Notes under the pieces: generated by a model | The model's database searches: none | What the model saw: only the letters and a program-made list of their open reading frames with translations | Told to the model about the DNA's origin: nothing | Part shown: one piece after another, positions 17,769-27,779 of the stretch | Position numbering within the stretch: the stretch's first letter is position 1 | Layout of the letters: every line of letters starts with the position of its first letter | Translations under genes and position numbers: made by a program | Assembly: GCA_018223435.1 (NCBI GenBank) | Contig: JAGTTO010000001.1 | Coordinates: 1 to 64,000 of the forward strand | Direction of reading: 5' to 3' | Source: Lachnospiraceae bacterium Marseille-Q4251 | Lineage (GTDB): Bacteria; Bacillota; Clostridia; Lachnospirales; Lachnospiraceae | Length of the DNA stretch: 64,000 nt

Positions 17769-20429
17769 ATGAAGAGTAAAGAAATGACACCCATGATGAA
17801 GGAGTATGTGAGGACTAAGGAACAGTACAAGGACTGTATCCTTTTTTATCGTCTGGGTGACTTTTATGAGATGTTTTTTGAGGATGCCAAGCTGGTGTCC
17901 AAGGAACTGGAGCTGACGCTGACAGGAAAAGACTGCGGTCTGGACGAGCGGGCTCCCATGTGCGGGATTCCCTACCATGCCGTGGACGGGTATCTGAACC
18001 GGCTGGTGAGCAACGGCCACAAGGTCGCCATCTGCGAACAGGTGGAAGATCCGAAGCTGGCCAAAGGCCTGGTGAAAAGGGAAGTCATCAAGATCGTGAC
18101 CCCGGGTACCAACATGAGCGCCCAGGCTCTGGATGAATCCAAAAATAACTATATTATGTGTATTGTCTGCACAGCGGACAAGTACGGCATTTCCATCGCG
18201 GACATCAGTACCGGCGACTATCTGGTGACGGAGGTGGAAAACCAGCGGAAGCTTCTGGACGAGATCACGAAGTTTACGCCGACAGAGATTATCTGCAACC
18301 AGTCCTTCCTGGTGAGCGGTGTAGACATCGAGGACCTGAAACAGCGGTTCGGGACCAGCATCTACGGCCTGGAGGACTGGTATTTTGATGATGATCTCTG
18401 CAAACGGACGCTGAAAGAACAGTTTGAGACCGATTCGCTGGAAGGCCTTGGCCTGAAGGATTATAACTGCGGCGTCATCGCGGCGGGAGCCATTCTTCAG
18501 TATTTTAAGGAGACTCAGAAAACCTCCCTTTCCAACTTTACCCGGTTGGTTCCCTATGTGACCGGAAAATATATGGTTCTCGACAGCTCCACGAGACGAA
18601 ATCTGGAACTGACGGAGACCATGCGGGAAAAGAACAAGCGCGGCAGCCTTCTCTGGGTGCTGGACAAGACCAAAACGGCTATGGGCGCGCGGCTTCTCCG
18701 GAATTACCTGGAACAGCCGCTGATCGAGCTGGAAGAGATCGAGAAGCGCCAGGAAGCCATCGAGGAACTGAACGCAAACGTGATTTCGAGAGAAGAGATC
18801 CGGGAGTACCTGAACCCGGTTTACGATATGGAGCGTCTCAGCAGCCGTATCAGTTATCAGTCCGCCAATCCCCGGGATCTGATTTCCTTTAAATCCTCCC
18901 TTTCGATGATTCCACCCATTAAATATCTGCTGAACAGCTTTCAGTCTCCGCTGATGCGGGAGCTTCACGACAGTCTGGACGAGCTGGAGGACGTCTGCAG
19001 CCTCATCGACCGGGCGATTATGGATGATCCGCCTCTGGTGATCAAGGACGGTGGCATCATCAAGGAAGGCTATAATGAGGAGATCGATCGTCTCAGAAAA
19101 GCAAAAACCGAGGGAAAACAGTGGCTTTCCGAGCTGGAGGCCAGAGAGCGGGAAAAGACAGGGATCAAAAACCTGCGGATTAAATACAATAAGGTCTTCG
19201 GTTATTATCTGGAGGTCACCAATTCCTACAAAGATATGGTACCGGACTATTATATGAGAAAACAGACCCTCACGAATGCCGAGCGCTACATCACGCCAGA
19301 ACTCAAGGAGTTGGAGGATGTGATTCTCGGTGCGGAGGATAAGCTATTTTCCATGGAATACAACCTGTTCACCGATGTGCGTGAGACGATTTCCAAAGAA
19401 GTCCTGAGAATTCAGACGACAGCCCGGGCCCTGGCAGCGATCGACGTTTTCACCTCCCTGGCCTTTGTGGCGGAGAAAAATGATTATGTCCGGCCGAAAA
19501 TGAACAGCAGGGGCATCATCGATATCAAGAACGGCCGCCATCCGGTGGTGGAAAAAATGATGCAGAACGACCTGTTCATTGCCAACGACACCTATCTGGA
19601 CAATGGAAATCACCGTGTTTCCATCATCACCGGCCCGAACATGGCCGGAAAGTCCACCTACATGCGTCAGACGGCCCTGATTGTGCTCATGGCCCAGGTG
19701 GGAAGCTTTGTGCCGGCAGATTCTGCGAAGATCGGCATCTGCGACCGGATTTTCACCCGAGTGGGAGCCTCCGACGATCTGGCCAGCGGTCAGAGTACCT
19801 TTATGGTGGAAATGACCGAAGTCGCTAATATATTAAGAAATGCCACCTCCAACAGCCTGCTGATCCTGGACGAGATCGGCCGTGGAACCAGCACCTTCGA
19901 CGGTCTTTCTATTGCCTGGGCGGTGGTGGAGCACATCAGCAACTCGAGACTTCTGGGAGCCAAGACGCTGTTTGCCACCCATTATCACGAGCTTACAGAG
20001 CTGGAAGGGAAGCTGGCCGGCGTGAACAACTACTGTATTGCAGTCAAGGAAAAAGGCGACGATATCGTATTCTTAAGAAAGATTGTCAAAGGCGGAGCGG
20101 ACAAGAGCTACGGCATTCAGGTGGCGAAGCTGGCCGGTGTTCCGGACTCCGTCATTGAGAGAGCCAAGGAGCTGGTGGATGAGCTGAGCAATGCGGATAT
20201 CACGGCCACCGTCCGGGAGATTCAGGCTGTGGGCAGCAAAAATAAGCCCAAGGCGAAAAAATATGACCAGGTAGATCTGGAGCAGATTTCCCTTTTCGAT
20301 ACGGTGAGCGACGAGGATATTTTAAAGGAACTGGATGAGATCGATGTGAGCACCCTCACACCCATTGATGCCTTAAACACCATTTACCGGTTGCAGAACC
20401 GGCTCAGGAACAGGTGGGGTAATTCATGA
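17769..20429 (+). CDS. mutS: DNA mismatch repair protein MutS
   Basis: The 886-residue protein is full-length MutS, which recognises mismatches and small loops and signals through ATP. Seen are the N-terminal mismatch-binding motif FYRLGDFYEMFFEDA (Phe-x-Glu), the core and clamp domains, and the C-terminal ATPase with Walker A GPNMAGKSTY, Walker B LLILDEIGRGTSTFDG and the conserved ATHYHEL. It ends with the usual acidic tail region before the C-terminal helices. It overlaps mutL by four bases and heads a mutS-mutL-miaA operon. TAGGAG lies 13 bases before the ATG, somewhat far; the in-frame ATG at 17784 (MTPMMKEY) is an alternative. Confidence 0.97.
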   Translation: MKSKEMTPMMKEYVRTKEQYKDCILFYRLGDFYEMFFEDAKLVSKELELTLTGKDCGLDERAPMCGIPYHAVDGYLNRLVSNGHKVAICEQVEDPKLAKGLVKREVIKIVTPGTNMSAQALDESKNNYIMCIVCTADKYGISIADISTGDYLVTEVENQRKLLDEITKFTPTEIICNQSFLVSGVDIEDLKQRFGTSIYGLEDWYFDDDLCKRTLKEQFETDSLEGLGLKDYNCGVIAAGAILQYFKETQKTSLSNFTRLVPYVTGKYMVLDSSTRRNLELTETMREKNKRGSLLWVLDKTKTAMGARLLRNYLEQPLIELEEIEKRQEAIEELNANVISREEIREYLNPVYDMERLSSRISYQSANPRDLISFKSSLSMIPPIKYLLNSFQSPLMRELHDSLDELEDVCSLIDRAIMDDPPLVIKDGGIIKEGYNEEIDRLRKAKTEGKQWLSELEAREREKTGIKNLRIKYNKVFGYYLEVTNSYKDMVPDYYMRKQTLTNAERYITPELKELEDVILGAEDKLFSMEYNLFTDVRETISKEVLRIQTTARALAAIDVFTSLAFVAEKNDYVRPKMNSRGIIDIKNGRHPVVEKMMQNDLFIANDTYLDNGNHRVSIITGPNMAGKSTYMRQTALIVLMAQVGSFVPADSAKIGICDRIFTRVGASDDLASGQSTFMVEMTEVANILRNATSNSLLILDEIGRGTSTFDGLSIAWAVVEHISNSRLLGAKTLFATHYHELTELEGKLAGVNNYCIAVKEKGDDIVFLRKIVKGGADKSYGIQVAKLAGVPDSVIERAKELVDELSNADITATVREIQAVGSKNKPKAKKYDQVDLEQISLFDTVSDEDILKELDEIDVSTLTPIDALNTIYRLQNRLRNRWGNS

Positions 20430-22570
20430 AAACAATTTCTGTACTGGATAAAAATACCATTGACAAGATCGCGGCTGGCGAGGTCATCGAGCGGCCTTCT
20501 TCCATTGTAAAAGAGCTGGTGGAAAATGCCATCGACGCGGGTTCCAACGCTGTGACTGTGGAGATCAAGGACGGCGGCACCACGCTGGTGCGGATCACCG
20601 ACAACGGGGAAGGCATCGCGCCAAGCGAGGTGAAAAAAGCCTTTATGCGCCACGCCACCAGCAAGATCACGAAGGCGGAGGATCTTTTCGGCATCACTTC
20701 CCTGGGATTCCGTGGAGAGGCTCTTTCCAGTATTGCGGCGGTTTGCCAGGTGGAGCTTATTACCAAGACGGCAGGAGAGCTGACCGGTGTTCGCTATGTT
20801 ATTGAAGGCGGAGAGGAAAAGACCCCGGAACCTGAGGAGATCGGAGCGCCGGAAGGTACGACCTTTAAGGTACGCAATGTGTTCTATAATACGCCGGTTC
20901 GCCGGAAATTTCTCAAAAGCCCTCAGACTGAGGCAGGTTATATCAACGATCTGATGGAACGGCTGGCCCTGTCTCATCCGGAGGTTTCCTTCAAATTTAT
21001 CAACAATAACCAGAACCGGCTGCATACCTCGGGAAATTCCAACCTGAAGGATATCATTTACGGAATCTATGGCAGGGAGATCACGGCGAATCTCGTGGAG
21101 GTCCACGGGGAGGCTCCCTTTGGAACGCTGACGGGCTATATCGGAAAGCCCATCATTTCCAGGGGAAACCGGAATTATGAGAACTATTTCATCAACGGCA
21201 GATACATCCGGAGTTCCATCATCTCCAAAGCCATCGAGGATGCTTACAAAAACTTCATGATGCAGCACAAATATCCCTTTACGGTCCTGCATTTTCAGCT
21301 GGACGGGGATCTTCTGGATGTAAACGTACATCCCACGAAGATGGAGCTTCGTTTCTCTGACCAGGAGGGTATGTACCGACTGGTATACGAGACGGTTCGA
21401 AATGCTCTGGTGGGCCGGGAGATGATTCCGGATGTCCATGTGGGAAAAGAAGCGCCTGCACCGAAAGAGCCCCCGAAAAAAGAGAGCTTTCCCGAGCCCT
21501 TCGAGGTGAAGAGGCGGGAAGCAATGATGCAGGAGAAACGCGCGGAGGCAAAAAAAACGGCGGCCACGATTTATGCAACTCCCGGGACAAACGCGACCAA
21601 GACCGAAGCAGCCGCTTCCATCGTTCGTGAGCGCCCCAACTACTCTTCTTCCCGTGAGGAGGGCGGCTTCGCCAAATCCCTCTATGAGGTTCCGGAGAAT
21701 CTGATCAAACCCACGGAGCGAAAAGTGGATGAACAGGCCGAGATGGAGAAATGGACCTCGGAGGGCAAAAATCCCGCCCTGAAGCTCCAGGCGAGACCGG
21801 CCGCAAACGACACTACAGCAGCTCCTTCCGCCGCAATGGAAACCCCGACTTCTGCCAAACCAGCAGAGGCAGAGTTGCCTCCGGAATCGCCAATCTCGCC
21901 GGCAGTCCCCTCAGAATCGGAACCTGCGACATCGGTTCAGTCCCCGAAACAGATGGACCTTTTCGAGGAGAAACTTCTCTCCAAGGAACACATCAAAGAG
22001 CACCGCATCATCGGCCAGCTCTTTGAGACCTACTGGCTGGTGGAATTTCACGAGAAACTCTATATCATTGATCAGCACGCAGCTCACGAGAAAGTCCTTT
22101 TTGAGCGGACGATGAAGAGCCTGAAGGATAAGGAATATACGGCCCAGCAGATCTCACCGCCGCTGATCGTGAGCCTTTCCATCAAGGAACAGGAGCTTTT
22201 AAATAAGTATATGAAAAATTTTGAGACCATCGGCTTTGAGATCGAGCCCTTCGGCGGGGATGAGTTTTCCATCCGGGCCGTTCCGGGCAATCTTTTCGGC
22301 CTGGCAGAGCGGGACGTTTTTCTGGAGATGCTGGACAGCCTCGACAAGGATACGGGCCGCGTCAGCGAGGATCTGATCAATGAGAAGATCGCCTCCATGT
22401 CCTGTAAGGCTGCGGTGAAAGGAAACCACCGGCTGTCGGAAAAAGAGGCGGAGGCCCTGATCGACGAGCTTCTGACGCTGGATAATCCATATAACTGCCC
22501 CCATGGCCGCCCGACTATCATTGCCATGAGCAAATATGAGCTGGAAAAGAAATTCAAACGGATCGTCTGA
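20426..22570 (+). CDS. mutL: DNA mismatch repair protein MutL
   Basis: The 714-residue protein has the GHKL ATPase N-terminus (IAAGEVIERPSSIVKELVENA, DNGEGI, GFRGEALSSI) and the C-terminal dimerisation/endonuclease domain, joined by a Pro/Ala/Glu-rich linker (about residues 340-520). The C-terminal DQHAAHEKVLFE motif and SCKAAVKGNH, NCPHGRP stretches are those of nicking MutL proteins found in organisms without MutH. It acts after MutS to nick the strand to be repaired. Its ATG overlaps the mutS stop. Confidence 0.97.
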   Translation: MKTISVLDKNTIDKIAAGEVIERPSSIVKELVENAIDAGSNAVTVEIKDGGTTLVRITDNGEGIAPSEVKKAFMRHATSKITKAEDLFGITSLGFRGEALSSIAAVCQVELITKTAGELTGVRYVIEGGEEKTPEPEEIGAPEGTTFKVRNVFYNTPVRRKFLKSPQTEAGYINDLMERLALSHPEVSFKFINNNQNRLHTSGNSNLKDIIYGIYGREITANLVEVHGEAPFGTLTGYIGKPIISRGNRNYENYFINGRYIRSSIISKAIEDAYKNFMMQHKYPFTVLHFQLDGDLLDVNVHPTKMELRFSDQEGMYRLVYETVRNALVGREMIPDVHVGKEAPAPKEPPKKESFPEPFEVKRREAMMQEKRAEAKKTAATIYATPGTNATKTEAAASIVRERPNYSSSREEGGFAKSLYEVPENLIKPTERKVDEQAEMEKWTSEGKNPALKLQARPAANDTTAAPSAAMETPTSAKPAEAELPPESPISPAVPSESEPATSVQSPKQMDLFEEKLLSKEHIKEHRIIGQLFETYWLVEFHEKLYIIDQHAAHEKVLFERTMKSLKDKEYTAQQISPPLIVSLSIKEQELLNKYMKNFETIGFEIEPFGGDEFSIRAVPGNLFGLAERDVFLEMLDSLDKDTGRVSEDLINEKIASMSCKAAVKGNHRLSEKEAEALIDELLTLDNPYNCPHGRPTIIAMSKYELEKKFKRIV

Positions 22571-22589
22571 GACTTAAGGAGGAACGAAA

Positions 22590-23543
22590 ATGGAAAAACC
22601 ACTGGTGATACTTACCGGTCCCACGGCTGTGGGAAAAACAGCTCTTTCCATCGGTCTAGCCAAAGCCATCGGCGGCGAGATTATCTCCGCGGATTCTATG
22701 CAGGTATACAGAGGGATGGATATCGGTTCCGCCAAGATCCGACCGGATGAGATGGAGGGCCTTCCCCATCATCTCATCGATGTGCTGGACCCGGAGGATG
22801 AATTTCATGTGGTCCTTTTTCAGAAGCTGGTGAAAGAGGCCATGGAGACCATTTACCGGAACGGTCATATTCCGATTCTTACCGGCGGAACAGGCTTTTA
22901 TATTCAGGCGGTCCTTTACGATATCGATTTTACGGAAAACGGCGAGGACATGTCCTACCGGGAAAGCCTGGAGAATCTGGCGGAGGAAAAGGGAGCGGAA
23001 ACGCTTCATGAGATGCTGAGAAAAGTGGACCCCGTCTCTGCGGAGGAGATCCATGCCAACAATATCAAACGGGTGATCCGGGCGCTGGAGTATTTCCAGC
23101 AGACCGGGGAACCCATCTCCCTTCACAATCAGCGGGAACGGGAGAAAAAAGCCGCCTACAACAGCGCCTATTTTGTGCTCAATGCACCCCGGCCTCTTCT
23201 CTATGAGCGGATTGACAGGCGGGTGGATGAGATGCTGGAAAATGGCCTGGTGGAGGAAGTGGAGCGCCTCCGGGACCGGGGCTGCACGAGGGAGCTGGTT
23301 TCCATGCAGGGACTCGGCTACAAGGAGATCCTGGCCTGGCTGGATGGAGAGATCAGTTACGAGGAAGCCGTGGAGATCTTAAAGAGAGACACCCGCCATT
23401 TTGCCAAACGACAGATCACCTGGTTTAAACGGGAGCGGGATGTGATCTGGATCGACAAGGACGCTTTTGATTACGATGAAAAGAAAATCCTGGACTTCAT
23501 GATCCGGGAGCTGAAAGAGAGAAAAATCCTTCCGGAATTATAA
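22590..23543 (+). CDS. miaA: tRNA dimethylallyltransferase
   Basis: The 317-residue enzyme adds a dimethylallyl group to A37 of tRNAs that read UNN codons. Motifs: GPTAVGKTAL (P-loop), SADSMQVYRGMDIGSAK, HHLIDVLDP, and TGGTGFYIQAVLYD, plus the C-terminal Q-G-L-G-Y-K-E and FAKRQITWFKRE. The length is typical. It follows mutL by 19 bases with AAGGAGG, as in many Firmicutes. Confidence 0.97.
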   Translation: MEKPLVILTGPTAVGKTALSIGLAKAIGGEIISADSMQVYRGMDIGSAKIRPDEMEGLPHHLIDVLDPEDEFHVVLFQKLVKEAMETIYRNGHIPILTGGTGFYIQAVLYDIDFTENGEDMSYRESLENLAEEKGAETLHEMLRKVDPVSAEEIHANNIKRVIRALEYFQQTGEPISLHNQREREKKAAYNSAYFVLNAPRPLLYERIDRRVDEMLENGLVEEVERLRDRGCTRELVSMQGLGYKEILAWLDGEISYEEAVEILKRDTRHFAKRQITWFKRERDVIWIDKDAFDYDEKKILDFMIRELKERKILPEL

Positions 23544-23567
23544 TAAAGACGAAAGAGAGTGACCATT

Positions 23568-24851
23568 ATGACAACAGAATCCATGTATCAGGAGATTGGC
23601 ATCCGGCCGGAAGTCCTGAAGTTTGGAACAAAAATAGAAAAATCCCTGAAAGAGCGTTTCGACCGCATTGATGAGACTGCTGAGTACAATCAGCTGAAAG
23701 TCATCCATGCCATGCAGAAAAACCGTGTCTGTGCGGAGTGCTTCAACCAGTCCAGCGGCTATGGCTACAACGATCTGGGAAGAGAGACCCTGGAAGCCGT
23801 TTATGCTTCTGTTTTCCATACGGAGAGCGCTCTGGTCCGCCCCCAGATCACCTGTGGAACCCATGCCCTGGCCCTGGCCCTTTCCAGCAATTTACGGCCG
23901 GGAGATGAGCTTCTGTCCATTTCCGGCAAGCCCTACGACACGTTGGAGGAGGTCATCGGCATCCGGCCTTCCATGGGCTCCCTGAAAGAATACGGCGTGA
24001 GCTACAGCCAGGTGGACTTAAAACCGGACGGCTCCTTTGATTTCGAGAAGATCCGCGAAGCCATCAAGCCCCACACCCGCCTCATCGCGATTCAGCGTTC
24101 CAAGGGCTATCAGACCCGCCCGACCCTTTCCGTGGAGAAAATCGGGGAGGCGATTGCTTTTGTAAAAGGCATCCGGAAGGATCTCATCGTCATGGTGGAC
24201 AACTGCTACGGAGAATTTGTGGAGCGCATCGAGCCATCCGACGTGGGAGCGGATATGACCGTCGGTTCCCTCATCAAGAATCCCGGCGGCGGTCTGGCTC
24301 CTGTGGGCGGCTACATCGCCGGAACCGAGCATTGCATTGAAAATGCAGCTTACCGCCTGACTTCTCCGGGCCTTGGAAAAGAGGTCGGGGCAACGCTTGG
24401 CGTCAATCAGTCCTTCTTCCAGGGACTTTTCCTGGCTCCGACTGTGACAGCCAGCGCGTTGAAGGGGGCGATTCTGGCAGCCAACGTCTATGAATCCTTA
24501 GGTTTCCCAGTGGTTCCCAACGGCACCGAGAGCCGTCACGATATCATTCAGGCCGTTACCTTCGGAAAGGCCGAGGGCGTCATCGAGTTCTGCAAGGGCA
24601 TTCAGGCGGCTGCTCCCGTGGACAGCTATGTGACGCCGGAACCCTGGGCAATGCCGGGTTATGACAGCGATGTCATCATGGCTGCAGGCGCTTTTGTGCA
24701 GGGTTCTTCTATCGAGCTTTCTGCCGATGGCCCGATCAAACCGCCCTATGCCGTTTATTTCCAGGGAGGACTTACCTATCCCCATGCGAAACTGGGTATT
24801 CTTATGTCTCTGGAGAAACTGGTGGAAGCCGGTATTGTAACGCTTCCGTAA
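23568..24851 (+). CDS. PLP-dependent aluminium-resistance/methionine gamma-lyase family protein
   Basis: The 427-residue protein matches the YnbB-type family annotated as aluminium resistance or methionine gamma-lyase family, fold-type I PLP enzymes of uncertain substrate. Seen are the PLP-phosphate region RPQITCGTHALALAL, the Asp in MVDNCYGEF, and the Schiff-base lysine in GSLIKNPGGGLAP. It follows miaA in the operon, an arrangement frequent in Clostridia. The ATG at 23568 is preferred to a GTG three codons upstream. The name aluminium resistance is historical and should not be taken as its role here. Confidence 0.85.
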   Translation: MTTESMYQEIGIRPEVLKFGTKIEKSLKERFDRIDETAEYNQLKVIHAMQKNRVCAECFNQSSGYGYNDLGRETLEAVYASVFHTESALVRPQITCGTHALALALSSNLRPGDELLSISGKPYDTLEEVIGIRPSMGSLKEYGVSYSQVDLKPDGSFDFEKIREAIKPHTRLIAIQRSKGYQTRPTLSVEKIGEAIAFVKGIRKDLIVMVDNCYGEFVERIEPSDVGADMTVGSLIKNPGGGLAPVGGYIAGTEHCIENAAYRLTSPGLGKEVGATLGVNQSFFQGLFLAPTVTASALKGAILAANVYESLGFPVVPNGTESRHDIIQAVTFGKAEGVIEFCKGIQAAAPVDSYVTPEPWAMPGYDSDVIMAAGAFVQGSSIELSADGPIKPPYAVYFQGGLTYPHAKLGILMSLEKLVEAGIVTLP

Positions 24852-24873
24852 GTAAAAATCAGGAGGAAAAACC

Positions 24874-26079
24874 ATGGAGGTATATGTCATCGGAGCCGGA
24901 GCGGCAGGTCTTATGGCTGCTGTCTCAGCGGCGGATGCCGGAGCGGCGGTAACGCTTCTGGAAACCATGGAAAAACCTGGGAAAAAGATCAGCATCACCG
25001 GAAACGGCCGCTGCAATCTCACAAACCGTGACATCCAGGACGCAAATTTCTATTTTTCTGACGCCCCGAAGACTGCCGACGGCATTCTGAAAGCATTCCA
25101 GGCGAAAGATACGCTTCATTTTTTTGAAAACGCAGGCCTTCTTATGAAGGAGCGGGAGGGAGGGCTCATCTATCCCTATTCCGATCAGGCCCAGTCCGTT
25201 GTGAATGCCCTGCTTCAGGAAGTCCGGCGGCGGAAGATCAAGCTCAAATGCCAGGAGCGGGTGCTCTCTATTGAGAAAAAGAAGGCGCGTTTCTATATTA
25301 AGACCGAGGGCTGGCATTACGAGGCGGACCGGGTGATCCTCACCTGCGGAGGAAAAGCCGCCCCGGCAACGGGTTCCGACGGGAACGGCTATGCCCTGGC
25401 GAAAACCTTCGGCCATACGGTCATTGAACCCCTTCCGGCTCTGGTGCCCCTGACGGCAAAGCTTCCTTTCGGAAGCCTTTTGGACGGCGTCCGGAGCCGG
25501 GCAAAAATCACCCTTTTCATCGACGGAAAAGTGGCTGGAGAGGAGAGCGGCGAGCTTCAATGGACCGGCTATGGAATCTCCGGTATTGCCGTATTCCAGC
25601 TCAGTTCCCGGGCGGTCCGTGCCCTTCAGAATAAGAAAAAAGTCCGGGCAGAGATTGATCTTCTGCCTGATTTCTCAGAAAAAGAGCTGCTTTCACGGAT
25701 TCAGAAGCGGGAAGGCTCCTACGAGGAAGTGCTGGGAGGCTTTTATCACGCGAAGGTCTTAAAAGCCCTTCTCAAAGAAGAAAAAGCGTCCCCCGGAGAG
25801 AAAGCCCTTCCGGATAAGGCAGCCTCCATCATCAAAAAATCTAGACAGCTCAGTCTTACCATAACCGGTTCCAAAACTTTTGAGCAGGCCCAGGTGACGA
25901 CGGGAGGAATCCCCTTAAAAGAACTCGATGAGCATACGCTGGAATCGAAAAAAGTCAAAGGGCTTTACCTTGCCGGGGAACTCATCAACGTGGACGGTCC
26001 CTGCGGCGGCTACAACCTTCAGTGGGCCTGGGCCAGCGGACACATAGCCGGCGTATCTGCCGGGAAAGGAGATCTATGA
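24874..26079 (+). CDS. NAD(P)/FAD-dependent oxidoreductase, HI0933/YhiN family
   Basis: The 401-residue flavoprotein starts with the dinucleotide-binding motif VIGAGAAGLMAA and has GNGRCNLTNRD, the family signature, CGGKAAPATGSDGNGY, and the C-terminal LYLAGELINVDGPCGGYNLQWAWASGHIAG. These match the HI0933/YhiN (BaiN-like) family; members reduce various unsaturated substrates, mostly unidentified. It is followed without a gap by another FAD protein (four-base overlap), so the two are co-expressed with the mutS-miaA operon or a part of it. Confidence 0.88.
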   Translation: MEVYVIGAGAAGLMAAVSAADAGAAVTLLETMEKPGKKISITGNGRCNLTNRDIQDANFYFSDAPKTADGILKAFQAKDTLHFFENAGLLMKEREGGLIYPYSDQAQSVVNALLQEVRRRKIKLKCQERVLSIEKKKARFYIKTEGWHYEADRVILTCGGKAAPATGSDGNGYALAKTFGHTVIEPLPALVPLTAKLPFGSLLDGVRSRAKITLFIDGKVAGEESGELQWTGYGISGIAVFQLSSRAVRALQNKKKVRAEIDLLPDFSEKELLSRIQKREGSYEEVLGGFYHAKVLKALLKEEKASPGEKALPDKAASIIKKSRQLSLTITGSKTFEQAQVTTGGIPLKELDEHTLESKKVKGLYLAGELINVDGPCGGYNLQWAWASGHIAGVSAGKGDL

Positions 26080-27665
26080 TTCAGGTACAGCAGCTGAAGC
26101 TTCCGGTAGGCCACAAAGACACGGCACTCCTGGAAGCTCTCATCGCAAAGCTCCATGTAAAAAAGGACGACATTCTTTCCTTTGAGGTGGCCAAGCGCTC
26201 CCTCGATGCCAGAAAGAAACCGGAGCTTTTTTACAGTTATGTGGTTAATGTTCAGGTCAAAAATCAGGCGGCTGTCCTGAAAAAAAAGCCGAAAAACACG
26301 ATTCTTTTTGAAAAAAAGATCTATCAGCTTCCCACTCCCTTAAAGGAAGCGCCATCCCTTCGTCCGGTTATCATCGGGACAGGGCCTGCCGGTCTTTTTG
26401 CCGGCCTGGTTCTTGCCCGTCTGGGCTGTCGGCCGATTCTTCTGGAGCGGGGCGATTCCGTGGAAGAACGCCAGAAAAAAGTGGATATCTTCTGGAATAC
26501 CGGCATTCTGGACCTAGAGAGCAACGTGCAGTTCGGCGAAGGCGGAGCGGGAACTTTTTCCGATGGAAAACTAAATACAGCGGTCAAAGATCCTTCCGGC
26601 AGAAACGGCTTTGTGCTCAGGACTTTCGTGGAGATGGGCGCAGATCCGGAAATCCTTTATCTCAACAAACCCCATATTGGCACAGATGTTCTCCGTACGG
26701 TAGTCACTCGGCTAAGGAAAGAAATCTGTGCTTTAGGCGGTGAGGTCCGTTTCCGTAACCGGGTGACGGATTTCTTTATCAGAGATGGCCGGATCACCGG
26801 CGTGGAGATCAACGGAAAAGAGCGTCTTGATGCCAGTCAGGTGATTCTGGCCACCGGCCACAGTGCCAGAGATACCTTTGAGGTTCTCTTAGGAAAACCG
26901 GTGCTTATGAAGGCAAAGAGCTTCGCTGTGGGTGTCCGCATGGAACATCCTCAGGAGCTCATCGACCGGAATCAGTACGGCCGGCCCCATGGGAAAAGTC
27001 TGCCGGCTGCGGATTATAAAGTAACCCGGAAGCTTGAAAACGGAAAAGGCGTTTATTCCTTCTGTATGTGTCCGGGAGGCTATGTGGTAAACGCCTCCTC
27101 CGAGCAGCAAATGCTGGCAGTCAACGGCATGAGTTATCACAGCCGGGCCGGCCAGAACGCCAACAGCGCTATGGTTGTCACCGTGGGACCGGAGGATTTC
27201 GGCTCCGATGCGATCCTGGCGGGAATGGAGTTTCAGAGGAAGCTGGAGCGGGCCGCCTATGAAGCCGGGGAAGGAAAGATTCCGGTGCAGCTTTTCGGTG
27301 ATTTCCTGAAAAATCAGAAGAGTGTGACTTTGGGCGAGGTAGAGCCCCAGAACAAAGGCCAGTGGCAGTTCGGTGATGTCCGCGGAATTTTCCCGGAGCG
27401 CTTAAGCCGAAGCCTTGCGGAGGGAATTTCATCCTGCGAGTATCTGATTCCCGGTTTTTCCAGGCCGGATGCGGTTCTTTCCGGTGTGGAGAGCCGTACC
27501 TCCTCACCGGTACACATCGAGAGGGACGAAAATCTTCAAAGTACCGTGAAAGGCCTTTATCCCTGCGGGGAAGGAGCCGGTTATGCGGGAGGCATTACCT
27601 CGGCGGCCATGGACGGTGTCAAGGTGGCAGAGCGGGTGGCGGCCCTTCTGGGTATTTCGTTATGA
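26076..27665 (+). CDS. FAD-dependent dehydrogenase of the COG2509 type
   Basis: The 529-residue protein has an N-terminal alpha/beta domain of about 100 residues, then the FAD motif VIIGTGPAGLFAGLVLA, ERGDSVEERQKKVD, VQFGEGGAGTFSDGKLNT, and the C-terminal GLYPCGEGAGYAGGITSAAMDG. This is the uncharacterised FAD-dependent dehydrogenase family often found in Clostridia next to HI0933-type flavoproteins. The ATG at 26076 overlaps the upstream stop codon. The substrate is unknown. Confidence 0.87.
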   Translation: MIQVQQLKLPVGHKDTALLEALIAKLHVKKDDILSFEVAKRSLDARKKPELFYSYVVNVQVKNQAAVLKKKPKNTILFEKKIYQLPTPLKEAPSLRPVIIGTGPAGLFAGLVLARLGCRPILLERGDSVEERQKKVDIFWNTGILDLESNVQFGEGGAGTFSDGKLNTAVKDPSGRNGFVLRTFVEMGADPEILYLNKPHIGTDVLRTVVTRLRKEICALGGEVRFRNRVTDFFIRDGRITGVEINGKERLDASQVILATGHSARDTFEVLLGKPVLMKAKSFAVGVRMEHPQELIDRNQYGRPHGKSLPAADYKVTRKLENGKGVYSFCMCPGGYVVNASSEQQMLAVNGMSYHSRAGQNANSAMVVTVGPEDFGSDAILAGMEFQRKLERAAYEAGEGKIPVQLFGDFLKNQKSVTLGEVEPQNKGQWQFGDVRGIFPERLSRSLAEGISSCEYLIPGFSRPDAVLSGVESRTSSPVHIERDENLQSTVKGLYPCGEGAGYAGGITSAAMDGVKVAERVAALLGISL

Positions 27666-27779
27666 TATTTTTAAGAATCCTGCCTCTGTACTTTCGTTTT
27701 CTTTTATGATATGATATTGAGATAAAGGTTTGCTTTGCCAAATCTTCGCGGGGAAGACTGCAGGGAGAGCCGATCATTT

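Noticed and set aside
17673..18968. 431-codon open frame on the minus strand opposite mutS
   Set aside because: It lies wholly against a well-conserved mutS, has no ribosome binding site and encodes no recognisable domain; it mirrors codon bias of the real gene.
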